From a bacterium (GTDB taxonomy: Bacteria; Desulfobacterota; S145-22): DNA of 38,591 bases. Position 1 is the stretch's first letter. The number at the start of each line of letters is the position of its first letter. Below are positions 9,383 through 17,354 of the stretch, in pieces. The stretch is from positions 1 to 38,591 of the forward strand of contig JAOZMY010000011.1 of assembly GCA_029934085.1 (NCBI GenBank), given 5' to 3'. Position numbers and translations under genes: made by a program. Below the pieces are notes generated by a model that had not been told where the DNA came from, did not search any database, and saw only the letters and a program-made list of their open reading frames with translations.

Positions 9383-10557
9383 ACAGATCCCCGCTCCCAC
9401 GTCGGTGTGAACATCGCAACATCTTCCTCACTGCCTTCTTCCTCATCGCTCTTACCTTCAAAGGCATCCCATGTCGTGTCACTACTTGCCATAATTCCCT
9501 TGACACGAAGGGCAAAATCGTCAGGATTCGAGCTGTTTCTCAAGGCCGTTTCGTAGGTTATCATCTTACGCTGCAAGAGATCCATGAGAGACTGATCGAA
9601 GGTCTGCATTCCGTAGGTGTGATATCCCTTGGAGATGGCCTCCCGAATCTCTTTCGTCCGGTCACGGTCGATGATGCACTCCCTGATATGCGCCGTATTG
9701 ACCAACACTTCCACGGCGGGAACCCGCCCCTTTCCATCCGCCATCGGGATCAAGCGCTGTGAAATAACCCCTTTAAGGATCGCGGCTAACTGGAGGCGCA
9801 CCTGTTTCTGCTGATACGGAGGATACATCGACACAATCCTCATGACCGTCTCCGTCGCATCAACGGTATGTAGGGTTGAAAGGACCAAATGCCCCGTTTC
9901 CGCCGCCGTCATGGCGATATTAATCGTTTCAAAGTCCCGCATTTCACCCACGAGGATAACATCCGGGTCCTGACGAAGGGAGCTGCGCAGCGCCTGGGCA
10001 AACGATTCCGTATCTACTCCAATCTCCCGTTGATCGATGATGCACTTCTTGTCCCGATGCAGATACTCGATCGGATCCTCGATGGTGATGATATGCAGAT
10101 TTCGCTTGGCATTGATGAGGTCGATCATGGAGGCAAGGGTCGTCGATTTCCCGCTCCCTGTCGTCCCCGTCACCAAGATCAATCCACGCGTTTCCATGGC
10201 GATTTTTTCAAGGACAGGGGGAAGATTCAGCTCTTCAAGGGTCTGAACCTTGAATGGGATCGAACGGATGGAGATCCCGATCGTTCCCCTTTGCTGAAAG
10301 ATATTGATTCGAAACCTGCCCAGGCCCGGAACACCATAACCCATGTCCACGTCCTGAAGTTCTGCAAGCTTTTTACGATGCACATCGGTCATAAGTTTCT
10401 GGGCAAAGCGGTCGATCTCATCCTGTGTGAAGGGAGAGGCCGACCCGACAGATTTCAACTGCCCGTTGATCCTCAAGATGGGGGGAAGCCCCACCTTGAC
10501 ATGGATATCACTGGCATTCTTCTTGACCGCAAGCCTCAAAAGATCATCAATCTCCAT
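9379..10557 (-). CDS. pilT: Type IV pilus retraction ATPase, PilT/PilU family
   Basis: A hexameric secretion-superfamily ATPase that powers pilus disassembly and twitching. The 392-residue protein has an N-terminal PAS-like domain ([23 protein letters not shown]), Walker A GTTGSGKS (131-138), an Asp box around [14 protein letters not shown], Walker [10 protein letters not shown] and a His box [12 protein letters not shown]. The C-terminal [13 protein letters not shown] is common in PilT2/PilU-like members, so PilU is possible. The last 30 or so residues form an acidic tail ([12 protein letters not shown]). The gene overlaps recA by 11 bp. No other pilus gene is in the window. Confidence 0.88.
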   Translation of the reverse strand: MEIDDLLRLAVKKNASDIHVKVGLPPILRINGQLKSVGSASPFTQDEIDRFAQKLMTDVHRKKLAELQDVDMGYGVPGLGRFRINIFQQRGTIGISIRSIPFKVQTLEELNLPPVLEKIAMETRGLILVTGTTGSGKSTTLASMIDLINAKRNLHIITIEDPIEYLHRDKKCIIDQREIGVDTESFAQALRSSLRQDPDVILVGEMRDFETINIAMTAAETGHLVLSTLHTVDATETVMRIVSMYPPYQQKQVRLQLAAILKGVISQRLIPMADGKGRVPAVEVLVNTAHIRECIIDRDRTKEIREAISKGYHTYGMQTFDQSLMDLLQRKMITYETALRNSSNPDDFALRVKGIMASSDTTWDAFEGKSDEEEGSEEDVAMFTPTWERGSV

Positions 10558-11572
10558 CTTTACCTCCTTGGGGAAGAAGCCCCTCAGCTTCCAGGACCTT
10601 TTGTCTTACCTCTTCCAGGATCTCCCTGTTCTCTTCGAGAAAGGCCCTCACGTTATCCCTGCCCTGTCCGAGCCGCACATCCCCATAAGAAAACCATGTT
10701 CCGCTTTTTTCTATGATATCCCGATCCACGGCTAAGTCGAGAATTTCTCCCTCCTTTGAAATTCCATGGCCATACAGGATATCAAACTCCGCATCTCGGA
10801 ACGGGGGGGCAAGTTTATTCTTGACCACACGGACCCGCACCCGGTTGCCCAAGGTCTTATCCGCCTTTTTTATCCTCCCAATACTCCGTATATCCAAGCG
10901 GACGGAGGAATAAAATTTCAAGGCATTTCCGCCCGTGGTCGTCTCTGGGTTTCCGAACATGACCCCTATTTTCATGCGAATCTGGTTGATGAAAATCACC
11001 ACCGTGTCCGATTTGCTCGTGATAGCCGTCAGTTTCCGGAGGGCCTGGGACATCAACCGGGCCTGAAGGCCCATGTGAGCGTCTCCCATGTCTCCCTCCA
11101 GCTCCGCCCGGGGCACCAAAGCTGCAACGGAGTCAACCACAATGATATCCACGGCACCGCTTCTCACGAGTATTTCCGTTATCTCCAGGGCCTGCTCCCC
11201 CGAATCGGGCTGAGAGACCAACAGCTCGTCTGTATTGACACCCAGTTTTCGAGCGTAATTCAGGTCCAGTGCATGCTCCGCGTCCACAAAGGCAGCCACC
11301 CCACCATCTTTCTGAGCCTCCGCCACGATATGCAGGGCAAGAGTCGTCTTCCCAGAGGCTTCCGGTCCGTAGATCTCAACGATCCTCCCCCTGGGGACCC
11401 CACCAATCCCAAGGGCCATGTCAAGGCCCAGGGAGCCGGTGGAAATAGACGCAATCTCCTGGGGAGAAACCCCCTCCCCCAGACGCATGATGGAGCCCTT
11501 GCCAAATTGTTTCTCAATCTGTGAGATGGCCAAGCTGATGGCCTTCTGTTTCACCTCAGTCGGTTCGGTCAT
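10547..11572 (-). CDS. recA: Recombinase RecA
   Basis: DNA strand-exchange protein and SOS co-protease. The 341-residue protein has Walker [10 protein letters not shown], the [23 protein letters not shown] region, loop L2 with [18 protein letters not shown] and an acidic C-terminus. The ATG giving [15 protein letters not shown] has GGAGG 9 bp upstream; an in-frame TTG further upstream overlaps that ribosome site and is unlikely. recA starts inside the thpR 3' end (17 bp overlap) and ends inside the pilT start, so it should be read from the thpR promoter unless an internal promoter exists. No recognisable SOS box of E. coli or Bacillus type is directly upstream. Confidence 0.98.
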   Translation of the reverse strand: MTEPTEVKQKAISLAISQIEKQFGKGSIMRLGEGVSPQEIASISTGSLGLDMALGIGGVPRGRIVEIYGPEASGKTTLALHIVAEAQKDGGVAAFVDAEHALDLNYARKLGVNTDELLVSQPDSGEQALEITEILVRSGAVDIIVVDSVAALVPRAELEGDMGDAHMGLQARLMSQALRKLTAITSKSDTVVIFINQIRMKIGVMFGNPETTTGGNALKFYSSVRLDIRSIGRIKKADKTLGNRVRVRVVKNKLAPPFRDAEFDILYGHGISKEGEILDLAVDRDIIEKSGTWFSYGDVRLGQGRDNVRAFLEENREILEEVRQKVLEAEGLLPQGGKDGD

Positions 11573-12164
11573 TCCTTTCTCCTCCAAACGAAAATCGATT
11601 AAGGGGTTGGTAAATGGGACCTTTCGGAGTCAGGTCGCTCTGAAAAAAAGTCAGGTCTGCCACGCTAAACAAGGGACATTCCGGTAGATCGTGAAAGTTC
11701 TTCCCAGAAAATTTCGTGAATTTCTTAACCCTCCCGATAGTGACATGGGGCGTAAAGGGCCTTTTCTCAACGGCGAATCCCGCTTTGGCCAGGGAAGCTC
11801 TCATGGCCTCGTGAAAATCTTTGAGTTTTCGTGTTTCGGTCATGTCTTCCACCCCCGCCCACAGGACCCTGGGGTTCCTAAGATTGGGAAACGCGCCGAT
11901 CCCCTTCATTCTCAGCAAAAATGGAGGATACTCCCTCGTCAGAGGCCCCAAGATCTCTCCTACCTTTTCGATTGCCTGGCGCGGGATCTTCCCAAAAAAG
12001 TGAAGCGTGATATGCAAGGCATCCCGTTTAACCCACCGGACGTTCCCTTTCATATCTCGTTTCATCTCGCGGCCTCTTTCCTCGATCCAGTCCCTGGCGG
12101 CTTCTGAAATTTCCAAGGCAAGGAAGGACCGTACCATTTCTGGCTCAGACATGCGTCCCATCAT
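11556..12164 (-). CDS. thpR: RNA 2',3'-cyclic phosphodiesterase (2H superfamily)
   Basis: A 2H-phosphoesterase of the ThpR/LigT family, first known as 2'-5' RNA ligase. The two catalytic HxTx motifs are H51-I-T53 in [10 protein letters not shown] and H140-V-T142 in [11 protein letters not shown], with the usual N-terminal [10 protein letters not shown]. Length is 202 residues from the first ATG. ATGs at 12164, 12161, 12152 and 12137 are all possible; homology begins only at VRSFLAL, and no site has a strong ribosome sequence, so the true start is uncertain. It is the first gene of the thpR-recA-pilT-alaS run. Confidence 0.88.
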   Translation of the reverse strand: MMGRMSEPEMVRSFLALEISEAARDWIEERGREMKRDMKGNVRWVKRDALHITLHFFGKIPRQAIEKVGEILGPLTREYPPFLLRMKGIGAFPNLRNPRVLWAGVEDMTETRKLKDFHEAMRASLAKAGFAVEKRPFTPHVTIGRVKKFTKFSGKNFHDLPECPLFSVADLTFFQSDLTPKGPIYQPLNRFSFGGERNDRTD

Positions 12165-12180
12165 CCCGTCGTGATAATAT

Positions 12181-12211
12181 ATTATGCTAACATATCAACA
12201 TAAAAAGTCAA
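12181..12211 (-). promoter_or_regulatory. Possible promoter and AT-rich repeat upstream of thpR-recA
   Basis: On the minus strand TTGACT (12206-12211) precedes CATAAT (12181-12186) with a long 19 bp spacer. The spacer contains two near-direct copies, ATGTTGAT and ATGTTAGC, and the start region holds the 12 bp palindrome ATAATATATTAT (12174-12185). This could be a promoter with a regulator site for the recA unit, but the spacing is not ideal. Confidence 0.35.
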
Positions 12212-12762
12212 TTAGACGGCAGTCCCTCCCTCTCTCTTCGCAACCTTCTTCCATTTCGCACGAACCACACCCCAACAAGAAACGGGAGCGTCAGAACAAT
12301 TTCCAACGATATGGCCAGAAAATTGTGCCAGGACAAAAGTATTCGAAGGCTCATGGCCCTCTCAACATTCAAGAAGAGTGAAAAGGGAAAGCGAAAATAG
12401 GCCTGGCTGAAGGGCCAAAAGAGGGGGAGCCCGAAGGGGGACGCGGTATCCAGAGTGAGGCAATCGAGAAAAAGATGCGAACCCGTCACCGAAAGAAACA
12501 CCCAAAACGACACCCTTCTCCGGAATATCAAGGGATAAACATGGTAGGCAACCACCGACAAAACGACCGCAAAGAGAATGCTGTGCGTAAAACCGTGGTG
12601 GAACCGTCCGGGAGCCCCCAAAAGAATTCCAGGGAGAAAGTCGAAGTCCGCAAAGTTCCCGAGGATTACCCAGAACGTCGCCCATTTTATCAGATGCGTT
12701 CCTTCAGGTCTCGCATCTGAAAGGGTCAGTGAAACAAGGCTATGTGCAATGGGTGTGGGCAT
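12208..12762 (-). CDS. Membrane-bound metal-dependent hydrolase, YdjM/DUF457-like
   Basis: A small inner-membrane protein of 184 residues. It starts MPTPIAHSLVSLTL, then has NFADFDFLPG, FHHGFTHSILF and GSHLFLDCLT: conserved His and Asp residues in the order H, D-x-D, HxxxTH, HxxxD that mark the YdjM-like family of putative membrane metal hydrolases. Hydrophobic segments lie at about residues 28-40, 60-80, 85-100 and 148-168. The ATG has GGAGGGGGA upstream and a good promoter 23 bp before the start. The biochemical function of this family is not established. It lies 43 bp upstream of thpR. Confidence 0.75.
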   Translation of the reverse strand: MPTPIAHSLVSLTLSDARPEGTHLIKWATFWVILGNFADFDFLPGILLGAPGRFHHGFTHSILFAVVLSVVAYHVYPLIFRRRVSFWVFLSVTGSHLFLDCLTLDTASPFGLPLFWPFSQAYFRFPFSLFLNVERAMSLRILLSWHNFLAISLEIVLTLPFLVGVWFVRNGRRLRREREGLPSN

Positions 12763-12784
12763 TCCCCCTCCTTTTTTCGTTTCC

Positions 12785-12813
12785 TATATAACAGTCTCAA
12801 CATGGTGATTCAA
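12785..12813 (-). promoter_or_regulatory. Predicted promoter of the YdjM-like gene
   Basis: On the minus strand TTGAAT (12808-12813), a 17 bp spacer and TATATA (12785-12790) form a sigma70-like promoter. Its predicted start is about 16 bp upstream of the ATG. It is divergent from the zapB-zapA promoter. Confidence 0.5.
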
Positions 12814-12835
12814 CACCCAAATCCCCTTAGTGACC

Positions 12836-12864
12836 TTGACTTGTCCACGAAACTCATATAAAGT
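12836..12864 (+). promoter_or_regulatory. Predicted promoter of the zapB-like/zapA/6S unit
   Basis: TTGACT (12836-12841), 17 bp and TAAAGT (12859-12864) lie 28 bp upstream of the zapB-like TTG start. Alternative -10 boxes (TATAAA at 12857) give shorter spacing. 6S RNA might be read from here and processed, or from its own promoter inside zapA. Confidence 0.45.
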
Positions 12865-12892
12865 TATGTGAGAAAAAAAGTGAGATAAAAAA

Positions 12893-13114
12893 TTGGATAA
12901 TTTTGAACGATTAGAAAAGGAGGTTGAACGCTTAATTGAAGCTTACGCGAAACTGAAAAACGATATGATGGCAATCAGGGCAAACAACCAAGATCGAAGC
13001 CAAGAAATGAATGCCCTGGAACGCCGCGTAAGCAAATTAGAGGAAGACAGACGGTTAGCTTTGAAAAAGATAGACCAGTTGTTGGAACAACTCAACCAGA
13101 TCGATCTTGGATAG
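12893..13114 (+). CDS. Small coiled-coil protein, ZapB-like
   Basis: A 73-residue protein that is almost entirely heptad-repeat coiled coil (LEKEVERLIEAYAKLKNDM, then ALERRVSKLEEDRRLALKK), rich in E, K, L and R. The size, the coiled coil and the position 5 bp before zapA suggest a ZapB-like or zapA-partner protein that helps organise the FtsZ ring. There is no in-frame ATG near the 5' end; a TTG right after an AT-rich leader is the only reasonable start, with a weak GTGAG ribosome site. Coiled coils are poor evidence of homology, so the name is tentative. Confidence 0.65.
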   Translation: MDNFERLEKEVERLIEAYAKLKNDMMAIRANNQDRSQEMNALERRVSKLEEDRRLALKKIDQLLEQLNQIDLG

Positions 13115-13119
13115 ATAAA

Positions 13120-13410
13120 ATGGCATTGGTACAAGAAGAACCTGTAAAAGTCTATATCCTGGGTCAAGAATACCTGGTTAAAAGCGAGGAAGGAGAAGAC
13201 CATGTTCGAAAGGTGGCTTCGTACGTAAACGAGCAAATTGAGAACATTATCGAAACAACCAAAACCGTTACAACATTTAAAGTCGCGATCCTCGCTGCCA
13301 TGAGGATTGCAGATGAATATTTTAAGGAAATGGAAAAGAACAAGAGGTTAGTAGATTTTGTGGAGAATCGCTCGAAGAACCTATTAAATAAAATAGAAAG
13401 GCAGGTTTAA
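13120..13410 (+). CDS. zapA: Cell division protein ZapA
   Basis: ZapA binds FtsZ and bundles protofilaments at the division site. The 96-residue protein has the typical N-terminal domain (VKVYILGQEYLVKSEEGEDHVRKVA), the Y-V-N-E-Q-I helix and a C-terminal coiled coil (MRIADEYFKEMEKNKRLV). It lies 5 bp after the zapB-like gene and directly before 6S RNA, an order common in many bacteria. Confidence 0.9.
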   Translation: MALVQEEPVKVYILGQEYLVKSEEGEDHVRKVASYVNEQIENIIETTKTVTTFKVAILAAMRIADEYFKEMEKNKRLVDFVENRSKNLLNKIERQV

Positions 13411-13411
13411 A

Positions 13412-13588
13412 TGTTCCCCTGCGTTGTACGTGAATGTCGGCATTTTTTGAGCCAACAGCCAAAAAACGGAAGGATCCTCTACCTGCCGTGTGCATGCCTC
13501 TTACGAGGAAGCCTAACGCAGGCATCGATCCGTCCACCTGCGAGAGCAGGTTCAAACTTGCCGGCCACACGGCAATAGCGGGGGAATT
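13412..13588 (+). ncRNA. ssrS: 6S RNA (RNA polymerase regulator)
   Basis: 6S RNA folds as an open promoter mimic that sequesters sigma70 RNA polymerase. The ends pair: TTCCCC (13414-13419) with GGGGAA (13581-13586), and TTG with CAA further in. The core resembles known 6S RNAs: a GTGCATGCCTC segment, GAGGAAGCC, then GGTTCAAACTTGCC and CACACGGCAATAGCG near the 3' end. Position directly after zapA is the classical location. About 177 nt matches the family. Exact ends are estimated from the terminal stem. Confidence 0.87.
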
Positions 13589-13592
13589 TTAA

Positions 13593-13831
13593 TTTGCATA
13601 GATATGAGTTTCAATCAAAAAACCGCTCTTTTTTTAAGGGGAAATCTATACCATACACCCCTCCTTCCTTTGGGAGGAAAGGAAACTCATATGCATAGCG
13701 CCACATACCCATCTGTCACGCACGGGGTATTGACGCTACCCGTTACATTCCGGGCTGTCTAAATTTTATTCTCCCAAGATCTACCTTCTCCTCTTGTCCC
13801 GAGCAAGGGGCCTTGATTTGGCCCTCGGGAA
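13593..13831 (+). other. Structured leader RNA between 6S RNA and rny
   Basis: This stretch codes for no protein but is full of inverted repeats. TATGAGTTTC (13603-13612) pairs with GAAACTCATA (13682-13691), extended by TGCA (13595-13598) with TGCA (13692-13695). Inside that loop AGGGG can pair with CCCCT, and CCTTT with AAAGG. A second hairpin is ACGGG(G)TA with TACCCGT (about 13722-13743). A third is CCCGAG...GGCC with GGCC...CTCGGG (about 13798-13830), ending just before the rny ribosome site AAGGAGG. It could be the 5' leader of rny, a separate RNA, or a 6S-flanking element. Confidence 0.55.
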
Positions 13832-13843
13832 AAGGAGGAACAT

Positions 13844-15415
13844 ATGATGCACTTTAGCCTGTTTATCATCATCGGTATCACGTTGTTTTTCACGGCCGTA
13901 GGTGTTGCTGTCGGGTTCTTTATACGGAAGAAGATCGTCGAAGGGAAGATCAAATCGGCTGAACACCTCTCAAAGAAGATCATCGAAGAGGCGGAAAAGA
14001 AGGCGGAACTCCTCAAAAAAGAGGCCCTCATACAGGCGAAAGACACCCTTTATCAATCCAAGGCAGAACTGGAAAAAGAATCCCGCCAAAAGATGAAGGA
14101 GCTTCAGGCCCTCGAGCGGTCCCTTATTCAACGGGAGACGGCCCTGGACAAGCGGGACGAGGTCCTAACTGAAAAAGAGGAAAAGCTTACAAGACGGCAA
14201 GAAGAACTTTATGACAAGCTCCACCACATAGAGGAAAAAGAAAAAGAGCTACAAGAACAGATCCACCTCCAGAGGGAAAGGCTCGAATCGATCTCCGGGA
14301 TGACATCAGAACAGGCGAAGAAGATGCTCATGGAATCGCTCGAAGAAGAGGCCAAGCACGAGGCGGCTAAGCGCATCCGTCAGATCGAAGAAGCCGCCAA
14401 GATGGAAGCGGACAAAAAAGCCAAGGAGATCATCAGCGTGGCTATCGGCCGCTTCGCGAGCGAATACGTGAGTGAGAAAACCGTGACGGTTGTCAACCTG
14501 CCCAGCGATGAGATGAAGGGACGGATCATCGGCCGGGAAGGCCGTAACATCCGGGCCATCGAGGCTGCTACCGGTGTGGACCTCATCGTGGACGATACGC
14601 CTGAGGCCGTCATTCTCTCCGGGTTTAATCCCATCCGACGGGAGATCGCACGTTTGACGCTTGAAAAACTCATCAAGGACGGAAGGATTCATCCTGCCCG
14701 GATTGAGGAGGTAGCAAACCGCTCGGAGGAAGAGGTTGAAGCCATCATCAAGGAGGCCGGGGAACAGGCAACGTTCGATCTCGGAATCCACAGCCTTCAC
14801 CCCCAACTGATCCGCCTCTTGGGGAGCTTGAAATTCCGCTCCAGCTACGCCCAGAACGTCTATCAACACTCCATCGAAGTGGCGTTCCTCTGCGGTCTTA
14901 TGGCCGCCGAACTGGATCTGGACACGAAACTGGCCCGCCGGGCTGGACTGCTTCACGACATTGGGAAGGCGGTCGATCACGAGGTGGAAGGATCCCACGC
15001 CAAGATCGGCGCCGATCTCGCGCGGAGATATGGGGAGACTCCCGAAATCGTCCACGCCATCGCGTCACACCACAACGAGGAAAAACCGCAAACCATCCTG
15101 GACCACCTCGTTCAGGCGGCCGACGCCCTTTCCGGGGCACGACCCGGTGCGCGGCTGGAACTCTTTGAAAGCTACGTCCGCCGCTTGCAGGACCTGGAGA
15201 ATATTGCCAAAGGATTCAAGGGCGTGGAAAAGGCCTATGCCATTCAGGCCGGGCGGGAACTCCGCGTCATGGTCAAGAGTGACGAGATAGACGATGATCG
15301 TGCTGTGGTTCTCTGCAACGACATCGCCAAACAGATTGAAAAAAAGCTCACGTATCCCGGACAAATCAAGGTTACGGTGATCCGCGAGTTACGCTCCGTC
15401 GGCTATGCCAAGTGA
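13844..15415 (+). CDS. rny: Ribonuclease Y
   Basis: Membrane-anchored endoribonuclease that starts mRNA decay. At 523 residues it has the normal domain order: N-terminal membrane helix (about 3-25), long coiled coil (about 30-195, many K/E heptads), KH RNA-binding domain (about 212-275, with [23 protein letters not shown]) and an HD phosphodiesterase domain (about 340-430, with [15 protein letters not shown]). The first of two adjacent ATGs has AAGGAGG 5 bp upstream. It overlaps the downstream phosphodiesterase gene by 11 bp, the rny-ymdB coupling seen in many bacteria. The upstream 250 nt is structured, which may allow self-regulation as for RNase E. Confidence 0.96.
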   Translation: MMHFSLFIIIGITLFFTAVGVAVGFFIRKKIVEGKIKSAEHLSKKIIEEAEKKAELLKKEALIQAKDTLYQSKAELEKESRQKMKELQALERSLIQRETALDKRDEVLTEKEEKLTRRQEELYDKLHHIEEKEKELQEQIHLQRERLESISGMTSEQAKKMLMESLEEEAKHEAAKRIRQIEEAAKMEADKKAKEIISVAIGRFASEYVSEKTVTVVNLPSDEMKGRIIGREGRNIRAIEAATGVDLIVDDTPEAVILSGFNPIRREIARLTLEKLIKDGRIHPARIEEVANRSEEEVEAIIKEAGEQATFDLGIHSLHPQLIRLLGSLKFRSSYAQNVYQHSIEVAFLCGLMAAELDLDTKLARRAGLLHDIGKAVDHEVEGSHAKIGADLARRYGETPEIVHAIASHHNEEKPQTILDHLVQAADALSGARPGARLELFESYVRRLQDLENIAKGFKGVEKAYAIQAGRELRVMVKSDEIDDDRAVVLCNDIAKQIEKKLTYPGQIKVTVIRELRSVGYAK

Positions 15416-16199
15416 TTCTTCCCCACTTCGGATACTTTTTATCGGGGACATCGTAGGACGTCCGGGGAGGGGTGCCTTAAAACAGTGGCTGCCCGGTTGG
15501 CGGAAGGAACACGAAATCGACTTTGTCGTGGCCAACGGGGAGAACGCAGCGGGTGGCATGGGCATGACGTCCAAGACCTATCATGAACTCCTCGACCTCG
15601 GTATCGATGTCATTACGTCGGGGAACCACATCTGGAGCAAAAAAGAGATCTACCCCATTTTAGACTCCTCTGACAGGCTCCTGCGTCCCGCCAATTACCC
15701 GGAAAACGTTCCTGGGAAGGGATGGACCAGCCATACCACCCATGATCAAAAGGTCCTTATCATCAATCTCGAAGGCAGGGTCTTCATGAAGAGCCTGGAA
15801 TGCCCTTTCAAAACCGTCGACAAAATCCTTGAAGAATTCGACGGAAAAATCGTCTTGGTCGACTTCCACGCGGAGGCAACCTCTGAAAAGATTGCCCTGG
15901 GATGGTATCTGGACGGCCGGGTCAGCGCCGTGGTCGGCACTCACACCCATGTCCAGACGGCAGACGAGACCATCCTTCCCCGAGGAACGGCCTATATCAG
16001 CGACCTGGGGATGACGGGCCCCATGGACTCGGTCATTGGAATGAAGAAGGATGTGGTGCTTCATCGATTCCTCACGCAGATGCCCTCAAAATTCGAGGTC
16101 GCCAAGGGCCGAACCGTCATCTCTGGCGCCCTGGTCGAGATAGATCCTGAAACCGGAAGGGCCATTTCCATTGAACGAATCCAGATCACCGGGTCATAA
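15405..16199 (+). CDS. ymdB: YmdB-family metallophosphoesterase (2',3'-cyclic nucleotide phosphodiesterase)
   Basis: A dimetal phosphodiesterase of the TIGR00282 family, 264 residues. Metal-binding motifs appear in order: [44 protein letters not shown] and [10 protein letters not shown]. Bacillus YmdB hydrolyses 2',3'-cyclic nucleotides and influences biofilm formation; the role here is inferred. The ATG lies inside the rny 3' end. The closest SD-like sequence is weak, so translation is probably coupled to rny. Confidence 0.9.
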   Translation: MPSDSSPLRILFIGDIVGRPGRGALKQWLPGWRKEHEIDFVVANGENAAGGMGMTSKTYHELLDLGIDVITSGNHIWSKKEIYPILDSSDRLLRPANYPENVPGKGWTSHTTHDQKVLIINLEGRVFMKSLECPFKTVDKILEEFDGKIVLVDFHAEATSEKIALGWYLDGRVSAVVGTHTHVQTADETILPRGTAYISDLGMTGPMDSVIGMKKDVVLHRFLTQMPSKFEVAKGRTVISGALVEIDPETGRAISIERIQITGS

Positions 16200-16273
16200 C
16201 TGACAAGAGGTACATCCCCCGGTAACCCGCGATCTGCCAAAGGTTCCACCCCCATCCCAAAAAAGGAGTTCAT

Positions 16274-16609
16274 ATGCAAGACAAGGTTCTCATCATCCTC
16301 TCGTCGTCGGACAGAGATAAAGTCATTACGGGTCTGATGTATGCCACAAACGCCATGAAATATACATGGATGTCCGAGGTAAAAGTCATCGTTTTCGGCC
16401 CCAGTCAGCGTCTTTCCCTTCAAGACTCGGAAATCCAAGAATACCTAAAAACCCTCATAACCTACGGTGCCACCCCTTTAACGTGTAAATACATCGCCGA
16501 TCAGGAAGGCCTTTCGGAGGATCTCGCGAATTTGGGCTTAGATGTGGTCTATGTGGGAACGGTCATCTCCGAACATATTAAGCAGGGTTTCACCCCCCTG
16601 GTTTTCTAA
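16274..16609 (+). CDS. DsrE/DsrF-like family small protein
   Basis: A 111-residue protein with an AAGGAG ribosome site. The alternating strands (KVLIILSSSD, VKVIVFGPSQ, LDVVYVGTVISEH) and one cysteine in PLTCKYIADQEGL (C71) fit the DsrE-like fold. Members of this fold carry sulfur in sulfur-relay systems, but many are uncharacterised. C71 lies where DsrE-type proteins often carry their cysteine, though sulfur transfer is not proven. The gene lies 74 bp after ymdB and is followed by an imperfect hairpin AAAGCC/GGCTTT (16611-16630) with no U run. Confidence 0.7.
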   Translation: MQDKVLIILSSSDRDKVITGLMYATNAMKYTWMSEVKVIVFGPSQRLSLQDSEIQEYLKTLITYGATPLTCKYIADQEGLSEDLANLGLDVVYVGTVISEHIKQGFTPLVF

Positions 16610-16646
16610 AAAAGCCGGTTTCCAGGCTTTACCCCGAAAATTCCCC

Positions 16647-16674
16647 TTGACAAATCCGTGCCGGAAACTATATT
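16647..16674 (+). promoter_or_regulatory. Predicted promoter of the feo operon
   Basis: A perfect -35 box TTGACA (16647-16652) is followed by TATATT (16669-16674, 16 bp spacer) or TATTAA (16671-16676, 18 bp). The predicted start is near 16681, inside the inverted repeat described next, giving a leader of about 30 nt before feoA. Confidence 0.65.
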
Positions 16675-16676
16675 AA

Positions 16677-16702
16677 TAGGCACATAAAGTTAAAGGTGCC
16701 TA
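16677..16702. promoter_or_regulatory. Inverted repeat, probable DtxR-family operator of feo
   Basis: TAGGCAC (16677-16683) and its exact complement GTGCCTA (16696-16702) flank a 12 bp AT-rich centre. The repeat begins directly after the -10 box and covers the predicted transcription start, the expected position for a repressor site. TTAGG-type half sites are typical of the DtxR/IdeR/MntR family. The DtxR-family gene at the end of this cluster is the obvious candidate regulator; binding is inferred. Confidence 0.6.
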
Positions 16703-16712
16703 ACTTAAAGAA

Positions 16713-16964
16713 ATGGACAGAAAAAAAAATGATGAAATTCCCCTCCCCTTCGCCCCGTTTGGTAAAGACGTGGAAGTTGCCCATATCAAAGGGGGGGAAG
16801 GCATGAGACGCCGACTCATGGATATGGCCATCTATCCAGGGGCCAGGGTAAAGCTCCTCTCTTCGTTTGGAAGGGGAAGAATCGTCGTTCAGGTCGGTGA
16901 GGCACGTTTCGCCTTAGGACGGGGAATTGCTTACCGTATCATCGTGAGAGACAATGGGAAATAA
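16713..16964 (+). CDS. feoA: FeoA family ferrous iron transport protein (first copy)
   Basis: A small SH3-like cytoplasmic protein thought to regulate FeoB. The 83 residues include VAHIKGGEGMRRRLMDMAIYPGARVKLLSSFG and FALGRGIAYRIIV, the standard FeoA fold. The ATG has only a poor ribosome site (AAAGAAA). It is first in the feo operon and overlaps the second feoA by 11 bp. Confidence 0.87.
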   Translation: MDRKKNDEIPLPFAPFGKDVEVAHIKGGEGMRRRLMDMAIYPGARVKLLSSFGRGRIVVQVGEARFALGRGIAYRIIVRDNGK

Positions 16965-17199
16965 CAATCTGAAACCCCTCAGTGAATTGCTCCCCGGTGA
17001 GCGGGGAATCATCCGGAAAATGAATGTCCGTGGCCCCATTCGCCGTCGGCTCATGGACATGGGATTTGTTGCGGGAACGCCTGTGGAATTGGATAAAGAG
17101 GCTCCCCTTGGGGACCCCGTGGACATCCTCGTCAAGGGCTGTCATGTGAGCATCCGAAAAGACGAGGCCCAGAACGTCCTGATCGAGGTGCCGTCTTAA
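16954..17199 (+). CDS. feoA: FeoA family ferrous iron transport protein (second copy)
   Basis: A second FeoA-type SH3-like protein of 81 residues, with LLPGERGIIRKMNVRGPIRRRLMDMGFVAGTPVELDKEAPLGDP and VSIRKDEAQNVLIEV. It is more canonical than the first copy; both share the RRRLMDM core but are clearly diverged, so this is an old duplication. It lies inside the feo operon and overlaps the end of the first copy. Confidence 0.88.
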   Translation: MGNNNLKPLSELLPGERGIIRKMNVRGPIRRRLMDMGFVAGTPVELDKEAPLGDPVDILVKGCHVSIRKDEAQNVLIEVPS

Positions 17200-17354
17200 A
17201 TTATGTAAATGGATTATAGGCAAGAGGCGATAGGAGTCAATCCACGTGACATACAAGACATTCGTCGTAAAGAGGAAATCCACGAAACAAAAGGCACCTT
17301 ACCTCTTATGCCTGACGGTTGAGCTTTCACCTTCAACCTTTTATCCCAAAATCC
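17200..17354 (+). other. Spacer between feoA2 and feoB, with a short ORF and an inverted repeat
   Basis: A 155 bp gap, long for this operon. It holds a 37-codon ORF (ATG at 17209, stop 17320-17322) with no ribosome site and no recognised similarity. AGGCA (17292-17296) and TGCCT (17309-17313) form an inverted repeat that resembles the feo operator half sites but with a different spacing. It may be a weak hairpin or a second binding site. Confidence 0.3.

Noticed and set aside
8540-9556. 338-codon plus-strand ORF opposite alaS and pilT
   Set aside because: It lies fully antisense to well-conserved genes, has no ribosome site and a composition typical of a complement frame.
10766-11524. 252-codon plus-strand ORF opposite recA
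   Set aside because: Antisense shadow of recA, no homology features.
13411-13590. tRNA-like GGTTCAAAC segment after zapA
   Set aside because: No acceptor or anticodon stem fits; the segment is part of the 6S RNA, which has a similar sequence in E. coli.
13725-13762. rny promoter using TTGACG at 13730
   Set aside because: At 17 bp the -10 position reads GGCTGT; the only AT-rich hexamer is 24 bp away, so no convincing promoter.
14306-15055. 249-codon minus-strand ORF opposite rny
   Set aside because: Antisense shadow of the KH and HD domains of RNase Y.
16611-16630. Terminator after the DsrE-like gene
   Set aside because: A 6 bp stem exists but no U run follows and the stem begins in the stop codon region; too weak to call.
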